Source: SIAQ01 sp963767835 (GTDB lineage Bacteria; Planctomycetota; Planctomycetia; Gemmatales; Gemmataceae). Taken from it: 64,000 bases of DNA. Positions 34,446 to 42,560 of this stretch are shown piece by piece (position 1 is the first letter of the stretch; every line of letters starts with the position of its first letter). The notes under the pieces are model-generated. The model saw only the letters and a program-made list of their open reading frames with translations, was not told where the DNA came from and made no database searches. A program made the position numbers and the translations under genes. Location: contig CAVYFY010000006.1 in assembly GCA_963767835.1 (NCBI GenBank), positions 1 through 64,000 of the forward strand. The letters run 5' to 3'.

Positions 34446-36197
34446 ATGAATGAATCTCTGCTGGCACTGTTCGAGAAGGGCATCAGCGTCGATGCGCGTG
34501 CCTTCGCGCCGGAAATCTGGATTTGCTTTTCGATCGTGTTCATGCTCTTGCTGCGCCTGGCGCCGCGCTATGATAAGCTGCACGTGGGCAAGGTCGCCGT
34601 CGTCCTGGCGGCGATCGCGCTTTTGATCAGCGTGCTGCAATGGCCAATCCAATGGTCCGAGCTGCTAGGCGGCGATGGGCAGGAGGTTGGCAAATTTCTC
34701 GCCATGTTCAACCCGCGCAATGACCCCTCGGACGTGACCGACGGCAATCTATTTGGCGGCATGCTGATATTCGACAACTTCTCCGTCTTCCTCAAAATCT
34801 TTCTGTACTCCTTCATCACGCTCGTCGTGCTGCTGACCCTGCTGACAGGCATTCCGGACAAAGAGGACTCCGCCGACTTCTACTGCTTGCTGTTCGGCTC
34901 CACGCTGGGCATGTCGATCATGGCGTCGTCGAATCACCTGCTGATGGTGTTCATCGGCATCGAGATGGCGAGCTTGCCGAGCTACGCGATGGCCGGGTTC
35001 CTCAAGGGCCGCCGGCAATCGAGCGAGGCGGCTCTCAAGTACGTCGTCTACGGCGGCGGCGCTTCGGGCGTCATGCTCTACGGCATCAGCTTGCTCGCGG
35101 GGCATTGCGGCACCGGCTATCTTCCGACGGTCCTCGGCGAGATCGGCAAAGGAGCGGTATTGGCCGAGCCGAGCATCGCGCTAGGTGTGACATTCCTGCT
35201 CTTGGGCATCGGCTTCAAGCTGGCGGCGTTCCCGTTCCACTTCTGGTGCCCGGACGTGTTCGAAGGAGCCTCGGCCGAGGTCGCCGCATTCCTCTCGGTG
35301 GCATCCAAGGGGGCTGCATTGGCGCTTTTGGCCCGCATCGCACTGGGGCTTGGAGGTCTAGCGGCCACCAAAGAACCGTTTGCCGAGTGGAGCCATGCAA
35401 CCGATTACCTCGTGCCAGTCCTCGCCGTCTTTGCCGTGGCGACGACGACCTTCGGCAACTTGGCCGCATTTGCTCAGACCAATCTTAAAAGGCTCCTCGC
35501 CTATTCGACGATTGCTCACGCGGGCTTTATGATGATGGGCCTGGCAACGATGACCAGGGAAGGCGCTGCCGCGGTGCTGGTCTATCTCGTCGTTTATCTT
35601 TTCATGAACCTGGGCGCATTTGCCGTGGTCGCATTCATGCGCAACCTGACGGGGCAGGAGGACCTCAGCTATTATCGCGGCTTCGTCTACCGCTCCCCGG
35701 TGCTGGTCATCATGCTGGGCGTTTTCCTCATGAGCCTGTTGGGCATTCCGCCGCTGGGGGGGTTCTGGGCGAAGTTCCAGATTTTCCAGGCACTTTTCAA
35801 CGCCGGGCAGGAATACCATGGCGCCGGCAAGCCGCACCTGGAATGGACGATGTATGCGCTCGTTTTGGCGGGCGGCATCAATTCGGTGATAAGTCTTTTT
35901 TACTACGTGAAAGTTCTGAAGGTAATGATCTTGGAACGGACGCTGGAGGAAGTCGAAAGCCGGCCGGTCGAGGCCAAGCCCGCGCCGGTGCTGCAAGCGG
36001 TCTATGCGACGGCGCTGGCCCTGGTCGTTCTGGGGCTGGGCATTCGGCCGAACGAGCTTACCGTTGCCAGCTCGCAGCAGGCGATCGATGGCTTTCGCGC
36101 CGCTCCGGCCGAGCCCCGGGCGAAAGCGGCGGTCGAACCGGCCAGGCAGCCTCCGCCTCCGCCCGGCGGCCCCAAGGGCAAGAAGAAAGGCCAGTGA
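34446..36197 (+). CDS. nuoN: NADH-quinone oxidoreductase subunit N
   Basis: A 583-residue antiporter-like complex I subunit. Conserved elements include IGIEMASLPSYAMAGF, EAALKYVVYGGGASGVMLYG, FPFHFWCPDVFEGASAEVAAFLS, TNLKRLLAYSTIAHAGFMMMG and LLGIPPLGGFWAKF. The C-terminus carries a hydrophilic tail of about 60 residues ending in PPPPPGGPKGKKKGQ, not seen in E. coli NuoN. It is the last nuo gene in this cluster. The next small ORF starts 3 bp after its stop. Confidence 0.94.
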   Translation: MNESLLALFEKGISVDARAFAPEIWICFSIVFMLLLRLAPRYDKLHVGKVAVVLAAIALLISVLQWPIQWSELLGGDGQEVGKFLAMFNPRNDPSDVTDGNLFGGMLIFDNFSVFLKIFLYSFITLVVLLTLLTGIPDKEDSADFYCLLFGSTLGMSIMASSNHLLMVFIGIEMASLPSYAMAGFLKGRRQSSEAALKYVVYGGGASGVMLYGISLLAGHCGTGYLPTVLGEIGKGAVLAEPSIALGVTFLLLGIGFKLAAFPFHFWCPDVFEGASAEVAAFLSVASKGAALALLARIALGLGGLAATKEPFAEWSHATDYLVPVLAVFAVATTTFGNLAAFAQTNLKRLLAYSTIAHAGFMMMGLATMTREGAAAVLVYLVVYLFMNLGAFAVVAFMRNLTGQEDLSYYRGFVYRSPVLVIMLGVFLMSLLGIPPLGGFWAKFQIFQALFNAGQEYHGAGKPHLEWTMYALVLAGGINSVISLFYYVKVLKVMILERTLEEVESRPVEAKPAPVLQAVYATALALVVLGLGIRPNELTVASSQQAIDGFRAAPAEPRAKAAVEPARQPPPPPGGPKGKKKGQ

Positions 36198-36199
36198 CG

Positions 36200-36637
36200 A
36201 TGGATGCCGGCAGTCTCGCGCTTCTGCACCGGCTGGTGTCAATGGGCGCCCGTTCGCTGTTGCAATACATCTGCCAGGCCTCCACATGGTCGGCGGATAA
36301 TTCCCACGCTGAATTGGACCGCGTGCGCGCCATTGCCGCCGAGGAACGCGAAGCCACGGCCCGCCTCACCCGCCACTTGCAGAAGAAGCATCTGCGCCTC
36401 GCGCCCATCGAGTCGTATCCCTCTCATTACACCACGCTCAATTTTTGCACGCTCGATTATGTGCTTCCTCTCCTCATCACGGAGCACGAAAAGGAGATCG
36501 CCGAGATCGAAGGGCGGTTGCACGAAGCCCAGGACGAGGAAATCCGCGCCCTTGCCGAGGCTTACCTCGCCAGAAAGCGCCGCGATCTCGAAACCCTGAA
36601 AGAAATCGCGGCACGCAAAAGCCCCGCGGCGGCCTGA
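36200..36637 (+). CDS. Helical protein downstream of nuoN, possibly ferritin-like
   Basis: A 145-residue, almost fully helical soluble protein starting 3 bp after nuoN, so probably in the same message. It has several Glu/His positions in helices (AAEEREATARLTRHLQKKH, ITEHEKEIAEIEGRL, AEAYLARKRRDLETLKEI), which could form a four-helix bundle of ferritin or hemerythrin type. No complete diiron motif can be confirmed. It could be a complex I accessory protein, but that is inferred from position only. Confidence 0.55.
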   Translation: MDAGSLALLHRLVSMGARSLLQYICQASTWSADNSHAELDRVRAIAAEEREATARLTRHLQKKHLRLAPIESYPSHYTTLNFCTLDYVLPLLITEHEKEIAEIEGRLHEAQDEEIRALAEAYLARKRRDLETLKEIAARKSPAAA

Positions 36638-36666
36638 TGCGCCGAATTCCTCTGTTCCCGATACTC

Positions 36667-36735
36667 GCTCGCTTGCGGTTTCGCGCACAGAAATCTGCCA
36701 AACCGCTGATCCCCTGCGCGAAGCCGCAAGCGAGC
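36667..36735. repeat. 21-bp inverted repeat upstream of the DUF4432 gene
   Basis: GCTCGCTTGCGGTTTCGCGCA and its complement (one mismatch) flank a 27-base loop. The 'cgcttgcggcttcgcgc' core is shared with the palindrome at 63719-63793. Confidence 0.8.
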
Positions 36736-36783
36736 AATCCTGCGACTGATGGCCATGTTCGAATTCAGCCAAGGTATCAATCC

Positions 36784-37986
36784 GTGAAACGCTATCGCAC
36801 CTGGACGCTGACCGATATCGTCAACGACGTTTGGCTCGAAGGTTTCTCCACCGGCAGTGACCGCCTCCAGGTCGGCGCCCCGCACCACTGGCATCTCCGC
36901 AAGCGCACCTTGCACGGCGGCTTGCGCGACGGCATCGATCTCATCGAAGTCGATAACGGCGTCCTCGCCTACTCCATCCTGCCCACGCGCGGCATGGCCC
37001 TCTTGCGCGGCGATTGCCACGGCATCGAGCTCGGCTGGAAGGCCCCCATGCACGGCCCCGTTCATCCGCGCCACGTCAACACCGCCGAGCGCGGCGGCAT
37101 CGGCTGGCTGGCCGGCTTCGATGAATGGCTCACGCGCTGCGGCCTCGCCTCCAACGGCCCGCCTGGCGAGGATGTCTACACCGATCGGCTCGGCCAACCG
37201 CACCGCGATCTGTTGAGTCTGCATGGCCGCATCGCCAATCAGCCCGCGTACTATGTCGAGGTGCGCATCGGCCTCGATCCGCCTCATGAATTGAGCGTCA
37301 CCGGCCAGGTCGAGGAAGGCGGCCTCTTCTATCCGCACCTGGTGCTGACGACGACCTACACGACGGTCCCCGGCTCCAATCGCGTTGTCATCCACGATCA
37401 CATCGAAAACCGCGGCGGCCAGGCAACGGAGATGCAGCTTCTTTATCATTGCAATCTCGGTCCGCCGCTGTTGGAAGCGGGCAGTCGCATTGCCGTGCCA
37501 TTCCGCGAGGTCAGTCCGATCAGCGAGCGCGCCGCCGAGGGCCTCGGCACGCTGGAAACCTGCGCCGGCCCCGTCGCCGGCTTCGCCGAGCAAGTTTATT
37601 GCTACGATCTGCTGGGCGATGCCGGGGGCCGATCCCTGGCGATGCTCTATAACCACGCCTCCAGCGCCGCCATCGCTCTGCGCTTCAATCGCCAGGAATT
37701 GCCCTGCTTCACAGTGTGGAAAAACACCGCCGCTTTGGAAGACGGCTACGCGGTCGGCCTGGAACCCGCGACCAACTTCCCGAACTTCAAATCCTTCGAA
37801 CGTCAGCAAGGCCGCGTGGTCACGCTCCCCGCCGGCGGCCACTGGGAGACGACCTGGTCGATCGAGGTCCACGATAATGCCGCCGCCGTCTCGGGCCTGC
37901 TTGCGGAGATCGTCAGCCTGCAATCGCAAGCGAAGGCAGTGGTGCATCGCAAGCCGCATGCGAAGTTCTCGGCGGCGGCGAAGTGA
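36784..37986 (+). CDS. DUF4432 / aldose-1-epimerase-like sugar-binding protein
   Basis: A 400-residue protein of the galactose-mutarotase-like beta-sandwich superfamily (DUF4432), expected to bind or epimerise a sugar in the cytoplasm. GTG 36784 is the chosen start because the region before it holds a palindrome. Family features include the repeated beta pattern and residues of the putative site (LLSLHGRIANQPAYYVE, LLYHCNLGPPLLEAGS, VTLPAGGHWETTWSIEVHD). The last roughly 35 codons are duplicated at 39004-39168, beyond a decayed toxin-antitoxin module. A 12-codon ORF (36749-36787) overlaps the start. Confidence 0.82.
   Translation: MKRYRTWTLTDIVNDVWLEGFSTGSDRLQVGAPHHWHLRKRTLHGGLRDGIDLIEVDNGVLAYSILPTRGMALLRGDCHGIELGWKAPMHGPVHPRHVNTAERGGIGWLAGFDEWLTRCGLASNGPPGEDVYTDRLGQPHRDLLSLHGRIANQPAYYVEVRIGLDPPHELSVTGQVEEGGLFYPHLVLTTTYTTVPGSNRVVIHDHIENRGGQATEMQLLYHCNLGPPLLEAGSRIAVPFREVSPISERAAEGLGTLETCAGPVAGFAEQVYCYDLLGDAGGRSLAMLYNHASSAAIALRFNRQELPCFTVWKNTAALEDGYAVGLEPATNFPNFKSFERQQGRVVTLPAGGHWETTWSIEVHDNAAAVSGLLAEIVSLQSQAKAVVHRKPHAKFSAAAK
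37879..37986 (+). repeat. 3'-end repeat, copy 1 (end of the DUF4432 gene)
   Basis: This is the last part of the DUF4432 gene (encoding AAAVSGLLAEIVSLQSQAKA and the end of the protein). A second copy at 39004-39168 keeps the same order of sequence, including GAAATCGTCAGCCTGCAATC-like runs and the final stop codon. Confidence 0.8.
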
Positions 37987-38062
37987 ATGTGCGGGTTCCA
38001 CGTGTCCAATATCTTTGGTAAGATGACCGCGTGGAATTGCACGCATCGTCTGAGGGAATGCC

Positions 38063-38300
38063 ATGAAAACGGAAACGATCCAGATCATCGATCGCGGCCG
38101 CGGGCCTCAGCTTTCGACGAGCCGCGTCACCATTCAAGACCTCGTTCCCTATTTCCAAGAAGGATGTACCTACGACGAAATCATTCGCTGGATCCCGACG
38201 CTCAGCGCCGGCGAGAGATCGCCGTCTGGTGGCTTCGGGCCTGTTTGCAGAAGGACTTAAATCGCAGTGAGCACCAGGACGCCGAGTCGAACTACGAAGT
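38063..38300 (+). pseudogene. DUF433-type antitoxin, frameshifted
   Basis: The N-terminus (MKTETIQIIDRGRGPQLSTS, then RVTIQDLVPYFQEGCTYDEI) matches DUF433 antitoxins, with the winged-helix portion IIRWIPTLSAGE. The frame then breaks near 38215. The neighbouring frame continues with EIAVWWLRACLQ and a QDAE-type tail typical of the family. It belongs to the same broad family as the intact antitoxin at 13077. Confidence 0.65.
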
Positions 38301-38632
38301 GAGGAAGACCGCTGTGATACGCGAGGTGGTTTACAAGAACGCCCCGTGCGAGCCAAGGAACAAGAATCCGGAATGGACTGTGGCAGGAAGACTGCTCGAG
38401 GCTGGGGATAACCGCAACGCCTGCGCGAATTACGAATTTTATGAAACGCAGGGCTACGTACGAGGCCAAGCCACGGAGAGGAAGGGGACAAGGATTCTCG
38501 AACGCGACGTTCAATATCGTTGCCGGACGGCAAGTCGCGCATGTGCGACATTGCGTTCGTCGTCCACGGTGATTGGCCATCCGCGGAAAAGCTGGCTGAG
38601 GCCATCGCAACGAAGCAGCCGTTTTTCCGCTC
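38301..38632. other. Unassigned stretch inside the decayed toxin-antitoxin module
   Basis: No convincing gene is seen. Short open frames on both strands have no recognisable domain. It separates the broken antitoxin from the broken toxin, which in intact modules are adjacent, so it is probably inserted or scrambled sequence. Confidence 0.4.
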
Positions 38633-38639
38633 ATGTGGC

Positions 38640-38990
38640 GACCTGTCTCGTTCGGATGCCTCATGCGAGGCCGAAGCCCTGGCCGGCTGTTCTGGGAGCA
38701 TTTGCAGTTGCGCTATGTCCATTTCACTGATGTTGGCCTGGCCCCGGACGCACTCGATTCTTTGGTGTGGGACACATGCCAGAAGGAAGATTTGATCCTG
38801 GTTACCAACAACCGAAACAGGAAAGAAGCCGATTCGCTTGAATCGACGATCCGAGCCAAAAACACGCCAACGAGCTTGCCCGTGTTCACGATCGCCAATG
38901 TGCCGCACTTGCGTGCAAGCCGGGCTTACGCGGACCGCGTCATCGACAAGCTTCTGGATTCGCTGCTGCAGTCGCATTGCGCGCACGGGT
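38640..38990 (+). pseudogene. DUF5615-like PIN toxin remnant
   Basis: The C-terminal two thirds of a PIN-like toxin are readable: LRYVHFTDVGLAPDALDSLV, then LILVTNNRNRKEADSLESTI and SLPVFTIANVPHLRASRAYA, followed by DRVIDKLL. The N-terminal beta strand with the first catalytic Asp is missing. The partner antitoxin at 38063 is also broken, so the module appears inactive. Confidence 0.6.
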
Positions 38991-39003
38991 CGGTTGTATC
39001 TGC

Positions 39004-39168
39004 CGTGAGCGAGCCGCTGTATCGGGCCTGCACGCGGAAATCGTCAGCCTGCAATCGCAAGCGACGGCGCGTGGGGGGAGCTGGCACGGGGAAATCGTAA
39101 GAATAAAAGGAAGAGAAGGGGTGGTGCATCGCAAACCGCATGGGAAGTTTTCGCCGGCGGCGAGGTGA
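39004..39168 (+). repeat. 3'-end repeat, copy 2 (duplicate of the DUF4432 gene end)
   Basis: GCCGCTGTATCGGGCCTGCA onward matches 37879-37986 with scattered substitutions and one extra block of about 52 bases (39066-39117). It ends with the same stop codon context. In the right frame it still encodes AAVSGLHAEIVSLQSQATA and VVHRKPHGKFSPAAR. The toxin-antitoxin module lies exactly between the two copies. Confidence 0.8.
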
Positions 39169-39235
39169 TTGGACCGGCCTTACCCGCGTCATCAAACAGA
39201 ACGGCCCTGCGTCAGTTTTCTTGTGTCCATCGCGC

Positions 39236-39893
39236 TCACCCCTGGGCCCTCGTGATTTCGACTTCGTCAATTTGCCATTCCGCCTGCTCCTGAACCATCG
39301 TGAAGGTGATGTTGACTACGCTGGCCCTGCATCGCCATTGAAATCACCCCGCTCTTTGCCGGTAAAATAGAAGTCATAGCCTTTATCACCCGATAGCTTG
39401 GTAAGCTTGAAATCGCGTTCCGATTCAGCTGGGAGCAGGCGTTGTAATGTGCGTTCGTAGATTGCGAAGCGTCGTCGAATTTTTTTCGCTCCATTTTTTT
39501 CTGGTAGGCGGTGCTGGTATTGCGATAAATGCTTGACAGCCGGTTTTTCTCGAAGTCCTTGACGAGATCGAGACAAAGTTCAACGATCTTCTTCTCTTCA
39601 GGAGTGTATTTTTTTTCGTCCTTGAGGAAGTCGGAAAATATATTTATCTATAGCCAGGTCGCAGTTCGAGTTTGGAGCAGCTGAGTGTTAGTCCGGTGCT
39701 GTCTAGAGGACCGAGCCCCGCTTCGTTCCTTTTCGGCGAGGACTCCGCAGGCTTTCCCCTGGTGGTTTCCAGCGAGGTCGGCGATCGCGGCAGCGTGTTG
39801 CTGTCCTTGCCAATGCATTAACCAAAGGAACACGCCGCTTGCAATCGCGCCACCGATTGCCATGCCGATCACTACCAATAGGCCTTTCAGCAT
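39236..39893 (-). pseudogene. Membrane-anchored hypothetical protein with multiple frame breaks
   Basis: The 5' part (ATG 39893) has one strong membrane helix (MLKGLLVVIGMAIGGAIASG). After a stop near 39648 the sequence resumes as DEKKYTPEEKKIVELCLDLV..., shifts frame at an A7 run near 39485 to RRRFAIYERTLQ...GYDFYFTGKERGDFNG, and shifts again near 39330 to ASVVNITFTMVQEQAEWQID ending EITRAQG. The three pieces read as one protein, so two indels (one at a homopolymer) and possibly a third explain it. The family is unknown. Confidence 0.5.
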
Positions 39894-39981
39894 CGAAATT
39901 CTCCACAGGTGTACGACAACGACTCGGTCTCTGCAAGGCTTTCAGGCAGCCAATCCGTCTTTGCCTTTGGGTGCCCGATGT

Positions 39982-41466
39982 CTACCCAATCACCTCGCGC
40001 ACCACCTCGCCGTGCACATCCGTCAGCCGGAAATCGCGGCCCTGGTAGCGATACGTCAGCCGCAAATGATCGAGCCCAATCAGATGCAAGATCGTGGCGT
40101 GCAGGTCATGGACGCTGACACGGTTTTCGGCCGCGCGATGGCCGATCTCGTCGGTGGCGCCGTGGGAGCAGCCGACTTTGACGCCGCCGCCGGCCAGCCA
40201 ATAGGTGAAGGCGTGCGGGTTGTGATCGCGGCCGGTGCCGCCGCGCTGCACCAACGGCAAGCGGCCGAACTCGCCGCCCCAGATGACCAATGTCTCGTCC
40301 AACATGCCGCGGTTTTCGAGATCGGTGAGCAGGGCCGCGATTGGCTGATCGGTCTCGCCGGCGAAGCCCGTGTGGTTGGCGGCGATGTTCATGTGGCCGT
40401 CCCAGCTTCGTTCGTTTTCTTCGCCGCCGGAATAGATTTGCACGAAGCGGACGCCGCGCTCGACCATGCGGCGGGCGATCAGGCATTGTTTGGCGAAATG
40501 CTGGCAGCGCGGATTGTCGATGCCATAGAGCCGATGCGTTTGCTGGGTTTCGCGGTTGATGTCAATCGCTTCGGGGGCGGCCATCTGCATGCGGTAAGCG
40601 AGCTCGAAGGTCTCGATGCGCGCGGTCAACTCGCTGGATTCGCCTAAGCCGTCGCCCTGGGCGACGGCTTGGGGGAGTCGTCGGCGGTTGAGTTGATTCA
40701 TCAGGTCGAGTTGGTTGCGTTGCTGCTGATCGGTGAGATCGCTGGGCCGCAGCAGGTTGTCGATCGGCGCTCCTTGCGGCTTGAGGGCGGTGCCTTGGTA
40801 GATGCTGGGCAAGAAGCCGGCGCCCCAGTTTTGTGAATAGCCCTTGGGCAAGCCGCGGCCGAGCGTGTCGTACATGACGACGAAGGCGGGCAGGTTTTGG
40901 CTTTCGCTGCCCAGGCCGTAAGTGACCCATGAGCCGGCGCACGGGAAGCCCATGCGGGTGAAGCCGGTGTTGATTTTCATGAGTGCGGGCGAGTGGTTGT
41001 TCGAATCGGTCCAGCAGGAATGGATGAAAGCCATCTTATCGACGTGGCGGGCCAGGTTAGGGAAAATATCGGAGATGTATTTGCCGCACTGCCCATGCTG
41101 ACGAAAGCGAAACGGCGAGCGCATGATCGGCCCGACCTGCTCGCGGAAGAAGCCGGTGTTCTGATCGAAGCCGGCGAGCTCTTGGCCATTGCGGCGAATC
41201 AATTCCGGCTTAAAATCCCAGGTATCGACATGGCTCGGCCCGCCGTTGATGAACAGCCAGATGATGTTCTTCGCCTTGGCCGGATGATGGCCTGAGCGCG
41301 GCGCGAGCGGATGGGCGGGATCGGGACCGCGCCATGCGGGTTCCTGGGCGTCGAGCAAGCCTGCGAGGGCCAGCATACCGAAGCCGCCGCCGGCGCGGGT
41401 CAGGAATTCGCGGCGCGAGGAATATCCGGGATGCGGCGGGGCGAAAAGTCCAGAAGGAATATCCAT
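39982..41466 (-). CDS. DUF1501 exported protein (sulfatase-like fold)
   Basis: A 494-residue planctomycete hallmark protein of the alkaline phosphatase/sulfatase-like superfamily (DUF1501). The N-terminus has a Tat motif (SRREFLTRAGGGFGMLALAG). The core shows NIIWLFINGGPSHVDTWDFK, FIHSCWTDSNNHSPAL, RGVRFVQIYSGG, WDGHMNI and VIWGGEFGRLP. Such genes usually pair with a DUF1549/DUF1553 cytochrome-like gene; none is next to this one. The substrate is not known; periplasmic handling of sulfated or phosphorylated polymers has been suggested for the group. Confidence 0.88.
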   Translation of the reverse strand: MDIPSGLFAPPHPGYSSRREFLTRAGGGFGMLALAGLLDAQEPAWRGPDPAHPLAPRSGHHPAKAKNIIWLFINGGPSHVDTWDFKPELIRRNGQELAGFDQNTGFFREQVGPIMRSPFRFRQHGQCGKYISDIFPNLARHVDKMAFIHSCWTDSNNHSPALMKINTGFTRMGFPCAGSWVTYGLGSESQNLPAFVVMYDTLGRGLPKGYSQNWGAGFLPSIYQGTALKPQGAPIDNLLRPSDLTDQQQRNQLDLMNQLNRRRLPQAVAQGDGLGESSELTARIETFELAYRMQMAAPEAIDINRETQQTHRLYGIDNPRCQHFAKQCLIARRMVERGVRFVQIYSGGEENERSWDGHMNIAANHTGFAGETDQPIAALLTDLENRGMLDETLVIWGGEFGRLPLVQRGGTGRDHNPHAFTYWLAGGGVKVGCSHGATDEIGHRAAENRVSVHDLHATILHLIGLDHLRLTYRYQGRDFRLTDVHGEVVREVIG

Positions 41467-41526
41467 AGGAACCTCAATCGATTTATTCTTATGTCATGTA
41501 TGATATCGTGTCGGCGGTCAAATTGA

Positions 41527-41862
41527 ATGGAGTTCGATTCAATGGTTACCGATTTCTCCTTCCTCACGTCAGTGGAAAGAATTCTTGCGTGGATGAAGGA
41601 GAACGATCTGCCGATGCAGGAGCTCGACCTGATCGCGCAGGACGAGTTTTGCCACGACATGCTTGTTCCCTGGCGCGAGCAATGGATCGTGTTCGGCCTC
41701 ACCTGATTCGGCGTCGTGACGGCGGTCGCCGTCTGGGATCACAAGCCTAGCGCAGATGAATTATTACAGAAGCGAGTCACGGAGGGCTGGCGACCAACGC
41801 CCACTGCGCTCAAGGAAGGGGAACGCATACTCGGGCATGCGGCCTGTCTCGTCAAGCGATGA
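41527..41862 (+). pseudogene. Conserved hypothetical gene with an in-frame TGA codon
   Basis: ATG 41527 (or 41542) opens a 59-codon frame ending VPWREQWIVFGLT and a TGA at 41704-41706. The same frame stays open for 51 more codons (FGVVTAVAVWDHKPSADELL, then GWRPTPTALKEGERILGHAA) to a TGA at 41860. The downstream part has clear coding character. So the TGA is a nonsense mutation, a base error, or a recoded codon. A 6-bp GACGGC/GCCGTC hairpin with a GGTC loop lies 11 bases after the TGA (see findings). No domain is recognised. Confidence 0.5.
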
Positions 41863-42469
41863 TATTCCGAAACGTCAAGTTGACACGCGGCCCCACCGTC
41901 GCTTTCGTCTTCGGCACGCCATGCACCCAATGATGCTGGCAGGTTCCACCCATCAACAGCAAGCTGCCGTGAGCAAGGTCGAATTTCAGCTTTTCGCCGC
42001 TCTTGATGTGCTTGAGGACAAATTGCCGCACGCTGCCGAGCGAGATCGACGCGATGGCGGGATTGACTCCCAATTCCGGTTCCGCGTCGGTGTGGTAGCC
42101 GATCGAATCCTGCCCGTCGCGGTAGAAATTGAGGAGCACGCTGTTGAACCGGGCAGCAGCCCCCTCACCTCCGGCCCCTCTCCCCCGATTGGGCGAGGGG
42201 AGGCAGGCGGCAGCCTCGACGCGCTGGCGAACCGCCGCTAACGTTGCGGTCCACGGCAGCGCTTCATGCGTCACGCCGGAGTAGCTGTACGTCAAGCCGG
42301 TGTCGGCGTACCAGGCCGTCAGACGCGGGAACGGGCCCATGCGGCTGCGCTCCTGCTGCCACGGCGTTTCGGATCGCAGTCGTTCGAATAGCGCGTCGGC
42401 TTCGGCCAGGACGTAAAACGTCTCGTCGTACAGTAGCGTGCCGTCACAGATGTCGATTTGATTTTTCAT
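41852..42469 (-). CDS. alkB: AlkB-family 2OG-Fe(II) dioxygenase with a repeat-encoded insert
   Basis: A 205-residue oxygenase that removes alkyl groups from DNA or RNA bases using 2-oxoglutarate, O2 and Fe(II). The iron ligands are visible as HTDAEPELG (H-x-D) and HHWVHGVPKT (distal His). The Arg pair of RVNLTFR binds 2-oxoglutarate. NSVLLNFYRDGQDSIGY is the family core. Residues about 88-103 (CLPSPNRGRGAGGEGAA) come from a palindromic repeat and have no counterpart in typical AlkB. ATG 42469 is used. It diverges from the FkbM gene and is convergent with the TGA-containing gene, overlapping it by 11 bp. Confidence 0.88.
   Translation of the reverse strand: MKNQIDICDGTLLYDETFYVLAEADALFERLRSETPWQQERSRMGPFPRLTAWYADTGLTYSYSGVTHEALPWTATLAAVRQRVEAAACLPSPNRGRGAGGEGAAARFNSVLLNFYRDGQDSIGYHTDAEPELGVNPAIASISLGSVRQFVLKHIKSGEKLKFDLAHGSLLLMGGTCQHHWVHGVPKTKATVGPRVNLTFRNIIA
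42161..42206 (-). repeat. Family A palindromic repeat inside alkB
   Basis: CCCCTCACCTCCGGCCCCTC and the following TCCCCCGATTGGGCGAGGGG match the right arm of the 1110-1221 repeat. It is in frame with alkB and adds about 16 residues rich in Gly and Arg. Confidence 0.8.
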
Positions 42470-42513
42470 GCCTTGCCTCGCCCTGCATTTCCCCTTATCG
42501 GCCCAACGATTCA

Positions 42514-42519
42514 TATAAT
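42514..42519 (+). promoter_or_regulatory. TATAAT -10 box upstream of the FkbM gene
   Basis: A perfect TATAAT lies 42 bp before ATG 42561, in the divergent alkB-FkbM gap. No good -35 is visible at the right distance. An unusually strong AGGAGG ribosome-binding site follows at 42548-42553. Confidence 0.4.
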
Positions 42520-42560
42520 AACTGTGTCGCCAGGATTCCGCATTGACCAGGAGGTCCGTG

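Noticed and set aside
38257..38664. A minus-strand open frame of 135 codons in the decayed toxin-antitoxin region
   Set aside because: No motif or start signal, and it overlaps readable remnants on the plus strand.
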